DNA of 64,000 nucleotides from Pseudomonas nitroreducens (GTDB taxonomy: Bacteria; Pseudomonadota; Gammaproteobacteria; Pseudomonadales; Pseudomonadaceae): the NCBI RefSeq assembly GCF_014204515.1, contig NZ_JACHLI010000025.1, forward strand, positions 1 to 64,000, written 5' to 3'. Positions 51,228 through 60,350 of this stretch are shown here, one piece after another. Within the stretch, counting starts at the first letter, position 1, and every line of letters begins with the position of its first letter. A program made the position numbers and the translations under genes. Below the pieces are notes generated by a model. That model ran no database searches and was not told the origin of the DNA. It was given only the letters and a program-made list of their open reading frames with translations.

Positions 51228-51749
51228 ATGGCCAAGAAAGAACAGACGCCCCCGCTTCCCGATGGACAAGCGCCCGCCAAGGGCAAGCTGAAGCTCATCA
51301 TCATCATCGCCGTGGCCTTCCTGCTGGCGGTGGGTGCCTCGGTGGGCGGCACCTGGTTCTTCCTGCACAAGAGCGCCAAGCCCGACGAGGCCGAGGCCAA
51401 GGCCGCCGAACACGCCGAGCCGACGAAGAAGCAGGCGGTCTACGAAATCCTCGCGCCGGCCTTCGTGGTCAACTTCAACCAGAACGGTCGGCAGCGCTAT
51501 CTTCAGGTCGCCGTGGCCCTGATGGGCCGCGACCAGGGGCAGATGGATGCCCTGCGCGAACAGATGCCGCTGGTGCGCAACCAGTTGGTGATGCTGTTCT
51601 CCAGCCAGAATTTCGACAATCTGGTGACGCCGGTCGGCAAGGAGATGCTGCGCCAGCAGGCCACCAGCAGCCTTCAGGAACTGGCGAAGAAGGCGACCGG
51701 TCAGTTGACCGTGGAACAAGTGCTTTTCACCAACTTCGTATTGCAGTAG
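51228..51749 (+). CDS. fliL: Flagellar basal-body-associated protein FliL
   Basis: 173 residues. One transmembrane helix at about 22-45 (IIIIAVAFLLAVGASVGG), short cytoplasmic head, periplasmic C-terminal FliL domain (YEILAPAFVVNFNQNGRQRY). It associates with the stators and supports torque. First gene of the fliL operon; fliM follows after nine bases. Confidence 0.94.
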   Translation: MAKKEQTPPLPDGQAPAKGKLKLIIIIAVAFLLAVGASVGGTWFFLHKSAKPDEAEAKAAEHAEPTKKQAVYEILAPAFVVNFNQNGRQRYLQVAVALMGRDQGQMDALREQMPLVRNQLVMLFSSQNFDNLVTPVGKEMLRQQATSSLQELAKKATGQLTVEQVLFTNFVLQ

Positions 51750-51758
51750 GTACCCGCC

Positions 51759-52730
51759 ATGGCCATGCAGGATCTACTTTCCCAGGACGAGATCGACGCG
51801 CTGCTGCACGGCGTCGACGACGGCCTGGTGGAAACCGAGTCCGACGTCGAGCCGGGGGCGATCAAGTCCTACGACCTGACCAGTCAGGACCGCATCGTCC
51901 GCGGTCGCATGCCGACCCTGGAGATGATCAACGAGCGGTTCGCCCGCTACACCCGCATCAGCATGTTCAACCTGCTGCGCCGCTCGGCGGATGTCGCCGT
52001 GGGCGGTGTGCAGGTGATGAAGTTCGGCGAGTACGTGCACTCGCTGTACGTGCCCACCAGCCTCAACCTGGTGAAGATGAAGCCGCTGCGCGGCACCGCG
52101 CTGTTCATCCTCGACGCCAAGCTGGTGTTCAAGCTGGTGGACAACTTCTTCGGTGGCGACGGCCGTCACGCCAAGATCGAGGGCCGCGAGTTCACCCCCA
52201 CCGAATTGCGGGTGGTGCGCATGGTCATCGAGCAGGCTTTCGTCGATCTCGCCGAGGCCTGGCACGCGGTGATGCCGATCAACTTCGAGTACGTGAACTC
52301 CGAGGTGAACCCGGCGATGGCCAACATCGTCAGCCCCAGCGAAGTGGTGGTGGTCTCCACCTTCCACATCGAGCTGGACGGTGGCGGCGGCGACCTGCAC
52401 ATCACCCTGCCATACGCGATGATCGAGCCGATCCGCGAGATGCTCGACGCCGGCTTCCAGTCCGACGTCGACGACCAGGACGAGCGCTGGATCAATGCCC
52501 TGCGCGAAGACATCCTCGACGTCAGCGTGCCGGTCGGTGCCACCGTCGTGCGCCGCCAGCTCAAGCTGCGCGACATCCTGCACATGCAGCCGGGCGACGT
52601 GATCCCGGTGGAGCTGCCCGAATACATGATCATGCGCGCCAACGGCGTGCCTTCCTTCAAGGTCAAGCTGGGTTCGCACAAGGGCAACCTGGCCTTGCAG
52701 ATTCTCGATCCCCTCGAGCGCGTGCGCTGA
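51759..52730 (+). CDS. fliM: Flagellar motor switch protein FliM
   Basis: 323 residues. The N-terminal CheY-P-binding motif is LLSQDEIDALL (residues 5-15). The middle domain has the conserved GGxG-type segment HIELDGGGGDLHITLP, and the C-terminus is the FliN-like SPOA domain (DILHMQPGDVIPVELPEYMI). Forms the C ring with FliG and FliN. Confidence 0.97.
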   Translation: MAMQDLLSQDEIDALLHGVDDGLVETESDVEPGAIKSYDLTSQDRIVRGRMPTLEMINERFARYTRISMFNLLRRSADVAVGGVQVMKFGEYVHSLYVPTSLNLVKMKPLRGTALFILDAKLVFKLVDNFFGGDGRHAKIEGREFTPTELRVVRMVIEQAFVDLAEAWHAVMPINFEYVNSEVNPAMANIVSPSEVVVVSTFHIELDGGGGDLHITLPYAMIEPIREMLDAGFQSDVDDQDERWINALREDILDVSVPVGATVVRRQLKLRDILHMQPGDVIPVELPEYMIMRANGVPSFKVKLGSHKGNLALQILDPLERVR

Positions 52731-52752
52731 GCGGATCCCACGAGGACCCACC

Positions 52753-53220
52753 ATGTCTGATGAAGAAAACGTGACCCCCGAAGAACAGGCCCTGGCCGAC
52801 GAGTGGGCTGCGGCCCTCTCCGAATCCGGTGACGCCAACCAGGACGACATCGACGCGATGATGGCCGGCGCTGCGGCGCCGGCCGTGCCCGCCGCACCGC
52901 GCGCACCGATGGAAGAGTTCGGCATGGCGCCCAAGACGCCGATGATCGCCGGGCTGGAAGGGCCCAACCTGGATGTGATCCTGGATATTCCGGTGACCAT
53001 TTCCATGGAGGTCGGGCATACCGACATCAACATCCGCAACCTGCTGCAGCTCAACCAGGGCTCGGTGATCGAGCTCGATCGCCTGGCCGGCGAACCGCTG
53101 GACGTGCTGGTCAACGGCACGCTGATCGCCCACGGCGAGGTGGTGGTGGTGAACGAGAAGTTCGGCATCCGCCTCACCGACGTGATCAGCCCCAGCGAAC
53201 GCATCAAGAAGCTGCGCTGA
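52753..53220 (+). CDS. fliN: Flagellar motor switch protein FliN
   Basis: 155 residues. The C-terminal SPOA domain is clear (DVILDIPVTISMEVGHTDIN, GSVIELDRLAGEPLDVLVNG, KFGIRLTDVIS). The N-terminal 70 residues are acidic and Ala/Pro-rich, longer than in some families. It completes the C ring. fliO follows after one base. Confidence 0.96.
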   Translation: MSDEENVTPEEQALADEWAAALSESGDANQDDIDAMMAGAAAPAVPAAPRAPMEEFGMAPKTPMIAGLEGPNLDVILDIPVTISMEVGHTDINIRNLLQLNQGSVIELDRLAGEPLDVLVNGTLIAHGEVVVVNEKFGIRLTDVISPSERIKKLR

Positions 53221-53221
53221 C

Positions 53222-53701
53222 ATGGCCCGCCTGCTCGCGAAACTGGCCCTCCTGCCACTGGCGGGGGCCTCGCTGCTGGCCGTGGCGGAGGACGCCGCCA
53301 AGGCGCCGACGTCCAACCCGGCCATCGTCCACGCCAGCTCCTCGCCGAGCCTGATCACCGGCAGCGCCGGCGCGCAGCTGATGCAACTGCTGCTGGGCCT
53401 GGTGCTGGTGGTGGGGCTGATCTTCCTGCTCGCCTGGCTGGTGCGCCGGGTGCAGCAGGTGGTGCCGCGCGGCAACCAGGCGATCCGTCTGATCTCCAGC
53501 CAGGCCCTCGGCCCGCGCGACCGCCTGGTGCTGGTGCAGGTGGGCGAGGAGCAGGTGCTGCTGGGCCTGACGCCCGGTCGCATCACCCCGCTGCACGTCA
53601 TGCGCCAGCCGGTGCACGCCGCCGAGTCGGAGCCGGCACAGCCGGAATTCGCCCAGCGCCTGCTGGAATTGCTGAACAAGGACAAGGGCCGCCCGCAGTG
53701 A
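53222..53701 (+). CDS. fliO: Flagellar biosynthesis protein FliO
   Basis: 159 residues. A signal-like N-terminus (LLAKLALLPLAGASLLAVA) and one strong transmembrane helix (LMQLLLGLVLVVGLIFLLAW, about 56-75) precede a cytoplasmic FliO domain (IRLISSQALGPRDRLVLVQV). It helps FliP assemble. It overlaps fliP by four bases (GTGA). Confidence 0.92.
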   Translation: MARLLAKLALLPLAGASLLAVAEDAAKAPTSNPAIVHASSSPSLITGSAGAQLMQLLLGLVLVVGLIFLLAWLVRRVQQVVPRGNQAIRLISSQALGPRDRLVLVQVGEEQVLLGLTPGRITPLHVMRQPVHAAESEPAQPEFAQRLLELLNKDKGRPQ

Positions 53702-54489
53702 CCCGTTCGTCGAATTTCTCCGTCCTCGCCGGTGCGCTCAAGGCCGTGGCGCCCTTGCTCCTGGGCCTGCTGGCGCTGCTCGCGCCGCAGGCCTTCGCCG
53801 CCGACCCGACGCAGCTGACGGCGATCACCGTGACCACCAACCCGCAGGGCCAGCAGGAGTATTCGGTCAGCCTGCAGATCCTGCTGATCATGACCGCGCT
53901 GAGCTTCATCCCGGCGTTCGTCATGCTGATGACCAGCTTCACCCGGATCATCATCGTGTTCTCCATCCTGCGCCAGGCGCTGGGCCTGCAGAGCACGCCG
54001 TCGAACCAGGTGCTGATCGGCCTGGCGATGTTCCTCACGCTGTTCGTCATGGCGCCGGTGTTCGACAAGATCAACACCACCGCGCTGCAGCCCTACCTCA
54101 ACGAGCAGATTCCGGCGCAGGAAGCGATCAGCCGCGCCGAGGTGCCGCTCAAGGCGTTCATGCTGGCGCAGACGCGGCAGTCGGACCTGGAGCTGTTCGT
54201 GCGCCTGTCCAAGCGCACCGACATCGCCAGCGCCGACGCCACGCCCCTGACCATCCTGGTGCCGGCGTTCGTCACCTCGGAGTTGAAGACCGCGTTCCAG
54301 ATCGGTTTCATGATCTTCATCCCGTTCCTGATCATCGACCTGGTGGTGTCCAGCGTGCTGATGGCGATGGGCATGATGATGCTTTCGCCGCTGATCATTT
54401 CACTGCCGTTCAAGATCATGCTGTTCGTGCTGGTGGACGGCTGGGCGCTGATCATCGGCACGCTGGCCGGCAGTTTCGGAACGGTCTAG
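53698..54489 (+). CDS. fliP: Flagellar export gate protein FliP
   Basis: 263 residues. Unlike most inner-membrane components it has a signal peptide (LLLGLLALLAPQAFA before ADPTQ), normal for FliP. Core motifs MTSFTRIIIVFSILRQALGL and TPSNQVLIGLAMFLTLFVM are intact. GTG 53698 overlaps the fliO stop. After it, an 84-bp palindrome lies before fliQ, where these genes are usually tightly packed. Confidence 0.95.
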   Translation: MTRSSNFSVLAGALKAVAPLLLGLLALLAPQAFAADPTQLTAITVTTNPQGQQEYSVSLQILLIMTALSFIPAFVMLMTSFTRIIIVFSILRQALGLQSTPSNQVLIGLAMFLTLFVMAPVFDKINTTALQPYLNEQIPAQEAISRAEVPLKAFMLAQTRQSDLELFVRLSKRTDIASADATPLTILVPAFVTSELKTAFQIGFMIFIPFLIIDLVVSSVLMAMGMMMLSPLIISLPFKIMLFVLVDGWALIIGTLAGSFGTV

Positions 54490-54532
54490 CGATGCCCATT
54501 CCCGTCGTCGGCCTGGCGCAATCCGGTGGCAC

Positions 54533-54617
54533 CGTAGGATGGCGTGGAGCGAAGCGATACCCATCAGATCCCTTGCGGACGCCGCCGATGGGTATCGCAA
54601 GCTCCACCCATCCTACG
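54533..54617. repeat. 85-bp inverted repeat between fliP and fliQ
   Basis: The left arm, CGTAGGATGGCGTGGAGCGA then AGCGATACCCATC (54533-54565), faces GATGGGTATCGCAAGCTCCA then CCCATCCTACG (54587-54617). They pair almost fully, with about 21 bases in the loop. Same family as 42080-42174, here with both arms complete. Confidence 0.9.
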
Positions 54618-54658
54618 AACGCGCCATCGACCGGCGCTGCCGAGCAAGAGGAGCAATC

Positions 54659-54928
54659 ATGACCCCCGAAGTCGCCGTCGACCTGTTCCGTGAAGCGCTC
54701 TGGCTGACCGCCGTGATGGTCGGCATCCTGGTGCTGCCCAGCCTGCTGGTGGGCCTGATCGTGGCGATGTTCCAGGCCGCCACGCAGATCAACGAGCAGA
54801 CCCTGAGCTTCCTGCCGCGCCTGCTGGTGGTGCTGCTCACCCTGATCGTGCTGGGCCCCTGGCTGCTGCGACAGCTGATGGAGTACACCCAGTCGCTGAT
54901 CACCAGCATCCCGACGCTGATCGGCTGA
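54659..54928 (+). CDS. fliQ: Flagellar export gate protein FliQ
   Basis: 89 residues with two transmembrane helices. TPEVAVDLFREALWLTAVMV and FQAATQINEQTLSFLPRLLV are the family hallmarks. The start is ATG 54659, with AAGAGGAG upstream; the reading frame stays open upstream through the palindromic repeat but that part is not FliQ. It overlaps fliR by one base. Confidence 0.95.
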   Translation: MTPEVAVDLFREALWLTAVMVGILVLPSLLVGLIVAMFQAATQINEQTLSFLPRLLVVLLTLIVLGPWLLRQLMEYTQSLITSIPTLIG

Positions 54929-55704
54929 TGCTCGACCTCACCAACGCGCAGATCGGCGGCTGGATCGGGGCCTTCCTGTTCCCGCTGTTCCGCATCGCCG
55001 CGATGCTGATGGTGATGCCGATCTTCGGTACCCAGCTGGTGCCCACCCGCGTGCGCCTGTACCTGGCGGTGGCGATCGCCGTGGCGCTGACGCCCAACCT
55101 GCCGCCGATGCCGCAGGTGGACGCGCTGAGCCTCAAGGCGATGGTCTACATCGCCCAGGAAATCCTCGTCGGCGCCATGCTCGGCTTCGTCCTGCAGCTG
55201 ATGTTCCACGCCTTCGTCATCTCCGGGCAGATCATCTCCATGCAGATGGGCCTGGGCTTCGCCTCCATGGTCGACCCCACCAACGGCATCTCGGTGCCGG
55301 TGCTCGGGCAGTTCTTCACCATGCTGGTAACCCTGCTGTTCCTCTCCATGAACGGCCACCTGGTGGTCTTCGAGGTGCTGGCGGAAAGCTTCACCACCCT
55401 GCCGGTGGGTGAGGGGCTGTCGAGCAACCACTTCATCACCGTGGCCGGCAAGCTCGGCTGGATCTTCGGCGCCGCGCTGATGCTGGCGCTGCCGGCGATC
55501 ACCGCGCTGCTGGTGATCAACCTGGCGTTCGGCGCCATGACCCGCGCCGCGCCGCAGCTGAACATCTTCTCGATCGGTTTCCCGCTGACCCTGGTCATGG
55601 GTTTCATCATTGTCTGGATTGGCAGTGCCGACATCCTCACCCAGTACCAGTCGCTGGCCGGTGAGGGCCTGCGCCTGCTTCGCGAACTCGTGGGGGCCCG
55701 CTGA
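54928..55704 (+). CDS. fliR: Flagellar export gate protein FliR
   Basis: 258 residues, about six hydrophobic helices. Motifs RIAAMLMVMPIFGTQLVPTR, GEQISMQMGLGFASMVDPTN-like (GQIISMQMGLGFASMVDPTN) and a C-terminal long helix are conserved. ATG 54928 overlaps the fliQ stop, and its own stop overlaps flhB ATG. Confidence 0.95.
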   Translation: MLDLTNAQIGGWIGAFLFPLFRIAAMLMVMPIFGTQLVPTRVRLYLAVAIAVALTPNLPPMPQVDALSLKAMVYIAQEILVGAMLGFVLQLMFHAFVISGQIISMQMGLGFASMVDPTNGISVPVLGQFFTMLVTLLFLSMNGHLVVFEVLAESFTTLPVGEGLSSNHFITVAGKLGWIFGAALMLALPAITALLVINLAFGAMTRAAPQLNIFSIGFPLTLVMGFIIVWIGSADILTQYQSLAGEGLRLLRELVGAR

Positions 55705-56840
55705 TGGCCGAGAACGACAGTAGCGAAGACAAGACAGAGGAACCTACCGAGAAACGCCGCCGCGAGGCGCGCGAGAAGGGGCAGCTGCCACGGTCCAAGG
55801 AGCTGAACACCCTGGCCGTGCTGCTGGCCGGCGCCAGCGCGCTGCTGATGTTCGGCGCGAGCCTGGCCGATGCGCTGATGCGCCTGATGCGCGGCAGCTT
55901 CCAGCTCGACCGCGCCACGGTGATGAACAGCGACAGCATGCTCAACCTGCTGGCCGCCGGCGGCAGGATCGGCGCCGATGCAGTCTGGCCGATCCTCGCG
56001 GTGGTCCTGGTGGCGGCGCTGGTCGGCCCGGTGGCCCTGGGCGGCTGGCTGTTCTCCGCCGAGGCGCTGGCGCCCAAGTTCAGCCGGATGAACCCCCTGG
56101 CGGGAATCAAGCGCATGTTCTCGCTGCGCTCGGTGACCGAGCTGCTCAAGGCCCTGGCCAAGTTCGTACTGGTGCTGATCGTGGCGATCCTGGTGCTCAA
56201 GGCCGACCAGGACGACCTCATGGCCATCTCCCGCGAGCCGCTGGAACAGGCCATGGTGCACAGCGCGAGGATCATTGGCTGGAGCGCCTTCTGGCTGGCC
56301 TGCAGCATCGCCTTCATCGCCGCCGCGGATGTGCCCTTCCAGCTCTGGGACAACCGCAAGAAGCTGATGATGACCAAGCAGGAGGTCAAGGACGAGTACA
56401 AGGACTCCGAGGGCAAGCCCGAGGTCAAGGCCAAGGTGCGCCAGATGCAGCGCGAGATGGCCAACCGGCGGATGATGCAGGCGGTGCCCCAGGCCGACGT
56501 GGTGATCACCAACCCGACGCACTTCGCCGTGGCCCTGCAGTACGACGGCGACAAGGGCGGCGCGCCGAAGCTGCTGGCCAAGGGCAACGACTTCATGGCC
56601 CTGAAGATTCGCGAGATCGCCCAGGAGCACAAGGTCACCGTGCTCGAATCCCCGGCCCTGGCACGGGCGGTGTACTACTCCACCGAGCTGGACCAGGAAA
56701 TCCCTGCCGGCCTCTACCTCGCCGTCGCCCAGGTGCTGGCCTACGTCTACCAGCTCAAGCAGTACCGCGCCGGCAAGGGCAAGCGCCCGGGACCGATGCC
56801 GGACCTGCCGATTCCGCCGGATCTGCGCCGCGACGAGTAG
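55704..56840 (+). CDS. flhB: Flagellar export switch protein FlhB
   Basis: 378 residues. N-terminal membrane domain with four helices after the polar head EDKTEEPTEKRRREAREKGQ, then the cytoplasmic domain with the self-cleavage site N270-P-T-H in VVITNPTHFAVAL. FlhB sets export order under FliK control. Last canonical gene of the fliL-flhB run. Confidence 0.96.
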   Translation: MAENDSSEDKTEEPTEKRRREAREKGQLPRSKELNTLAVLLAGASALLMFGASLADALMRLMRGSFQLDRATVMNSDSMLNLLAAGGRIGADAVWPILAVVLVAALVGPVALGGWLFSAEALAPKFSRMNPLAGIKRMFSLRSVTELLKALAKFVLVLIVAILVLKADQDDLMAISREPLEQAMVHSARIIGWSAFWLACSIAFIAAADVPFQLWDNRKKLMMTKQEVKDEYKDSEGKPEVKAKVRQMQREMANRRMMQAVPQADVVITNPTHFAVALQYDGDKGGAPKLLAKGNDFMALKIREIAQEHKVTVLESPALARAVYYSTELDQEIPAGLYLAVAQVLAYVYQLKQYRAGKGKRPGPMPDLPIPPDLRRDE

Positions 56841-56916
56841 TTTTCCGCCTGGAGTGTCGCCCGGCGATGTGGCAGCCTGCCCGGTTTCGATGGGTTGGCG
56901 GGCTGGGAAGTTGCCG

Positions 56917-58194
56917 ATGAAGATGATGCTATTGCGCCATGCCGCGCTGTGTTGGCTGCTGGCGATCTGCGCCCTGTGTGTGCCGCTGCGTGAAGCTCGC
57001 GCTGACATTCCCGAGGGCGCCATCCGGCTGGACTTGTCGGACCGCGTCATTGATCTTACCGATACGCTGGACGCCCCCACGCGCCAGCGACTGGTCAGCA
57101 AGCTCGCGGCGCTGGAGCAGCGCCGCGGCGCGCAACTGGTGGTGCTGATGGTGCCCGGCACCGGCAAGGCCAGTATCGAGGACTTCACCTTTCGCCTGTT
57201 CAACACCTGGAAGCTTGGCCGCAAAGGGGTGGATGACGGTGTACTGATCGTCGTGGCCAAGAACGACCACCGCATGCGCATCGAGGTCGGCTACGGCCTG
57301 GAGGGCGCGATCCCCGACGTGCTGGCCGGGCGCATCATCCGCGAGCGCATGGCGCCGGCCTTCCGTAATGACGACTACGCCGGCGGCATCGAGTCGGCGG
57401 TCGATGCACTGATTCTGCTGGTCGACGGCGAGGCGCTGCCGGAGCCCGCCAGCGAACCGTTGCACTTCCCGTTGCAAGCCTGGCTGCTGCTGGCATCCTT
57501 CGTGGCCGGCGGAGTGGGCGGGGTACTGCTCGCCGCCCGGCGGATGGGCTGGCGCGGCGCCCTGGCATTCTGTGCGGTGGTGGTCGTGCTGGTGGCCATG
57601 TTGTCCGGTGGCAAGGATGCGCTGGGAGTGGTCGCCGTCACGCCGATCTGCCTGCTGGTCGGCGGCGCCACCTTCGGCGCGCTGTGGACGGCTCGTGGGG
57701 TGTTCTACAGCGTGCTCGGGCTGATCGCCTACTGCATCCTGCTCGGCTTCCTGACGCCGCGCTTCGGCGGACTGCTGTGGGTCTATGCGCTGGCCGCGCC
57801 GCTGGCGACCTTGTTCGTCATCGGCCTCTGGTGGCTGCTGATCTCGATGATGCGTGACGTCTGGCGTGGCCCGCGCAAGCGCCGCAATGGGCGCAAGACC
57901 GGCAAAGCGGCGGACGGGCACAAGGCCTTCTACTGGCGCCTGACGGTGTTCATCGGCCTGTACCTGCTGATCGGCCTCTTCGCCGGTGCGCCAGAGGCTC
58001 CGCTGAACTGGCTGCTGGTGCTGCCCTTCATGTGCCTGCCGGGGTTGGTGGTGTTCGGCGCGGGGCCGGGCGGTTCCGGTTCGGGATCTGGCAGCGGTTC
58101 CTCGGGGGGCTCCTCCGGCGGCAGCTCGGGCGGCGGCGGTTCTTCCGGTGGCGGCGGCTCCAGCGGTGGCGGTGGTGCGTCGGGCAGCTGGTGA
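56917..58194 (+). CDS. TPM-domain (YgcG-like) membrane protein, first of two
   Basis: 425 residues. A signal peptide (about 1-28, ending REARA) is followed by a TPM domain (about 35-170: VIDLTDTLDAPTRQRLVSKL, LEQRRGAQLVVLMVPGTGKA, KLGRKGVDDGVLIVVAKNDH, RMRIEVGYGLEGAIPDVLAG). Several transmembrane helices lie at about 180-390, and the C-terminus is a Gly/Ser-rich tail ending in W. TPM proteins have been linked to photosystem repair in plants and to membrane proteins in bacteria; function here is unknown. ATG 56917 fits GGGAAG; ATG 56890 is possible. It begins 76 bp after flhB. Confidence 0.78.
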   Translation: MKMMLLRHAALCWLLAICALCVPLREARADIPEGAIRLDLSDRVIDLTDTLDAPTRQRLVSKLAALEQRRGAQLVVLMVPGTGKASIEDFTFRLFNTWKLGRKGVDDGVLIVVAKNDHRMRIEVGYGLEGAIPDVLAGRIIRERMAPAFRNDDYAGGIESAVDALILLVDGEALPEPASEPLHFPLQAWLLLASFVAGGVGGVLLAARRMGWRGALAFCAVVVVLVAMLSGGKDALGVVAVTPICLLVGGATFGALWTARGVFYSVLGLIAYCILLGFLTPRFGGLLWVYALAAPLATLFVIGLWWLLISMMRDVWRGPRKRRNGRKTGKAADGHKAFYWRLTVFIGLYLLIGLFAGAPEAPLNWLLVLPFMCLPGLVVFGAGPGGSGSGSGSGSSGGSSGGSSGGGGSSGGGGSSGGGGASGSW

Positions 58195-58251
58195 CGGCAT
58201 AATTTGCCGATTTCCGGGCCGCCAGGCCTGCAACCTTCAGGGACAGAAGGC

Positions 58252-59562
58252 ATGAACATCTGGATTCGCGGCGCGCTGTATCTGCTGCTCCTGCTCGCTA
58301 CGGCCGGCGTGCGGGCAGAGGTGCCGAGCGTTGCCGTGCCGCAAGCAGCGGAGACGCTGGTCGCAGTACCTGACAAAGCTGAACCTGCGCCGGCCGCCAG
58401 CATTGCGGTGCCGGAGCTGAAGAGCCCGGTCACCGACCTCACCGGCACCCTCGACAGCGGCACGATCATCACGCTGAAGCAGCGGCTGCTGGCGCTGCAG
58501 CAGCGCAAGGGCTCGCAGATCGCCATTCTCATGCTGCCCACCACGGGCCAGGACAGCATCGAGCAGTTCGCCACGCGGGTCTTCGAGCAGTGGCGCCTGG
58601 GGCGCCAAGGCATCGACGACGGCGTGCTGGTGCTGATCGCCAAGGATGATCGGCGCATGCGCATCGAAGTCGGCTACGGCCTGGAAGGCGCGATTCCCGA
58701 CGTGGTCGCCAGCCGCATCATCCGGGAAGAAATGGTTCCGGCTTTCCGCGCCGGTGACTTCGCAGGCGGCATCGAGCGCACGGTGGATCGGCTGGAGCAA
58801 CTGATCGACGGCGAGACCTTCGCCGAGCCCTCCCGCCGTGGTGGCTTAACCCTGGAAGGCTGGCTGCTGCTTAGTGGCCTGGTGATCGGCGGTGTAGCCG
58901 GCATCGTCCTGCGCCGTCGCTGGATCAAAATGAAGGTGGTGCTGCCGAGCATGGTGGTCGTGGCGGTGTTGCTGGCCGCCAGTGGTGGCCTGCAGAGCGG
59001 GCCGGTGCTGCTCTTTGCGTTGCCCTTCGCCATGCTCATTGGCGCCGGTATCGGTGCGGTGGCGGCCGGCTCGCGGCGCTCGGCGCTGATCGTCGGCGCC
59101 ATCCTCGCCTACCTCCTGACGCTGGTGGGCTGTGCACAGTATTTCGACGGTGGCGATGTGGCGCTCTACGGTCTCGCCGCGCCGCTGGGCGGCGGCGCAG
59201 CACTGATCTTCCTCAGCCTGCCGTTCCTGTTTGCCTATGCCGCCTGGAAGCGCAGCCGCCGCGAGTTCTTCATCCGCCTGGCCGTGACGGGCGGCATCGT
59301 CGGCTTCCTGCTCAACATCACCGATGCCATCAACCAGCCCTGGGAGTTTCCCGATTCGTTGATGCTGATCCCGATGTTCTTCGTCCCGGCGATGATTGCC
59401 TTCATCGCCGGCACGGGTTCGGGCTCGGGGGGCGGGTCGGGCTCGGATTCCAGCTCGTATTCCAGCTCCAGCAGTGACAGTTCGTCTTCGTCCAGCAGCG
59501 ACAGCAGCTACTCCGGCGATGGCGGCTCCAGTGGTGGTGGTGGTTCGTCCGACAGCTGGTGA
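58252..59562 (+). CDS. TPM-domain membrane protein, tandem paralogue
   Basis: 436 residues with the same plan as its upstream neighbour. A signal peptide (to about GVRA) is followed by a TPM domain with PVTDLTGTLDSGTIITLKQR, LALQQRKGSQIAILMLPTTG, RLGRQGIDDGVLVLIAKDDR and RMRIEVGYGLEGAIPDVVAS, then transmembrane helices and a Ser/Gly/Asp-rich tail ending in DSW. It differs in a longer Ala/Pro linker after the signal peptide. Tandem duplication is likely. ATG 58252 is preferred to 58204 because the signal peptide begins there and GGGACAGAAGG precedes it. Confidence 0.78.
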   Translation: MNIWIRGALYLLLLLATAGVRAEVPSVAVPQAAETLVAVPDKAEPAPAASIAVPELKSPVTDLTGTLDSGTIITLKQRLLALQQRKGSQIAILMLPTTGQDSIEQFATRVFEQWRLGRQGIDDGVLVLIAKDDRRMRIEVGYGLEGAIPDVVASRIIREEMVPAFRAGDFAGGIERTVDRLEQLIDGETFAEPSRRGGLTLEGWLLLSGLVIGGVAGIVLRRRWIKMKVVLPSMVVVAVLLAASGGLQSGPVLLFALPFAMLIGAGIGAVAAGSRRSALIVGAILAYLLTLVGCAQYFDGGDVALYGLAAPLGGGAALIFLSLPFLFAYAAWKRSRREFFIRLAVTGGIVGFLLNITDAINQPWEFPDSLMLIPMFFVPAMIAFIAGTGSGSGGGSGSDSSSYSSSSSDSSSSSSSDSSYSGDGGSSGGGGSSDSW

Positions 59563-59643
59563 CCCGCCGAACGTCAGGGGAACCTAATCGCGGACGCGAG
59601 GGGTCGAACCGAAGCAGTAATGAGCGCTGGCGGAGGGATGAAG

Positions 59644-60225
59644 ATGGGTAGGGATCGCTTGAAACTGCTGGCGCTGGCGGCGATGGTCGGCTTCGTCGCG
59701 GGCTGCGCGCCGGATGTGCCGGTCACCCGCTACAGCCTGCAGGTCTGCGGCCAGGAGCACAGCTCGCAGGTGCGCGACCGCTGGTGGGGGTCGCTGTACG
59801 TGGCGCAACTGATGGGCGACAGCGAACTGGTGGTCGGTGTACCGCTGGCGGTACCGGGGGAGGGCGGCCGGCCGGCGACGCTGACCGCGCAGTTCCACCT
59901 GACCACCCTGGAAGACCAGCTACGCCGCGCCCCGGAGCAGCTCAAGGGGCGCTACGCCATCGGCGCGGCGCAGGCGGGCAGGTCCCGCCCAGGCGAGGGC
60001 GCCGCCGTGCTGTTCCGCGAGCAGCCCGAGGATGCGCTGCGGGCCAGCGCCGGTGAGCTGGTGATCGACAGCGTAGAGATTGTCCGGCGCGAGGACGACA
60101 CGGCCTATGGCGTGATGTCCGGGCATTACCGCTTCGAGGCGCGCAGCGATGCCGACCAGTCCACCTGCGCCATCGCCGGGAGCTTCAAGGACGGCACTTT
60201 CAAGCTGGTCGGCGACAGCTCCTGA
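59644..60225 (+). CDS. Hypothetical lipoprotein between flhB and flhA
   Basis: 193 residues. The lipoprotein signal ends FVAGC with a lipidated Cys at about 21. I do not recognise the remainder. It has a Trp-Trp pair (DRWWGSLY) and a C-terminal pattern, IDSVEIVRREDDTAYGVMSG then GHYRFEARSDA, that looks beta-rich. ATG 59644 has GGAGGG six bases upstream, while ATG 59638 is too close to it and 59620 lacks support. It ends 125 bp before flhA, ahead of that gene's promoter. Confidence 0.7.
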   Translation: MGRDRLKLLALAAMVGFVAGCAPDVPVTRYSLQVCGQEHSSQVRDRWWGSLYVAQLMGDSELVVGVPLAVPGEGGRPATLTAQFHLTTLEDQLRRAPEQLKGRYAIGAAQAGRSRPGEGAAVLFREQPEDALRASAGELVIDSVEIVRREDDTAYGVMSGHYRFEARSDADQSTCAIAGSFKDGTFKLVGDSS

Positions 60226-60253
60226 GGCCCGCCCGGGCCTTTTCGTAAAAGTT

Positions 60254-60269
60254 GGAACGCTTCCTGCAA
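60254..60269 (+). promoter_or_regulatory. Sigma54 promoter of flhA
   Basis: TGGAACGCTTCCTGCA, GG 60255-60256 and GC 60267-60268, spacer 10. It lies about 80 bp before the flhA GTG. Confidence 0.85.
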
Positions 60270-60350
60270 AACCCTGTGCGGATGCCCCTTCGGGCGTCAA
60301 AAGTTTGATCCGCTGGCCATCTCGGCCAGCGAAGCGCAGGGGAATATCGG

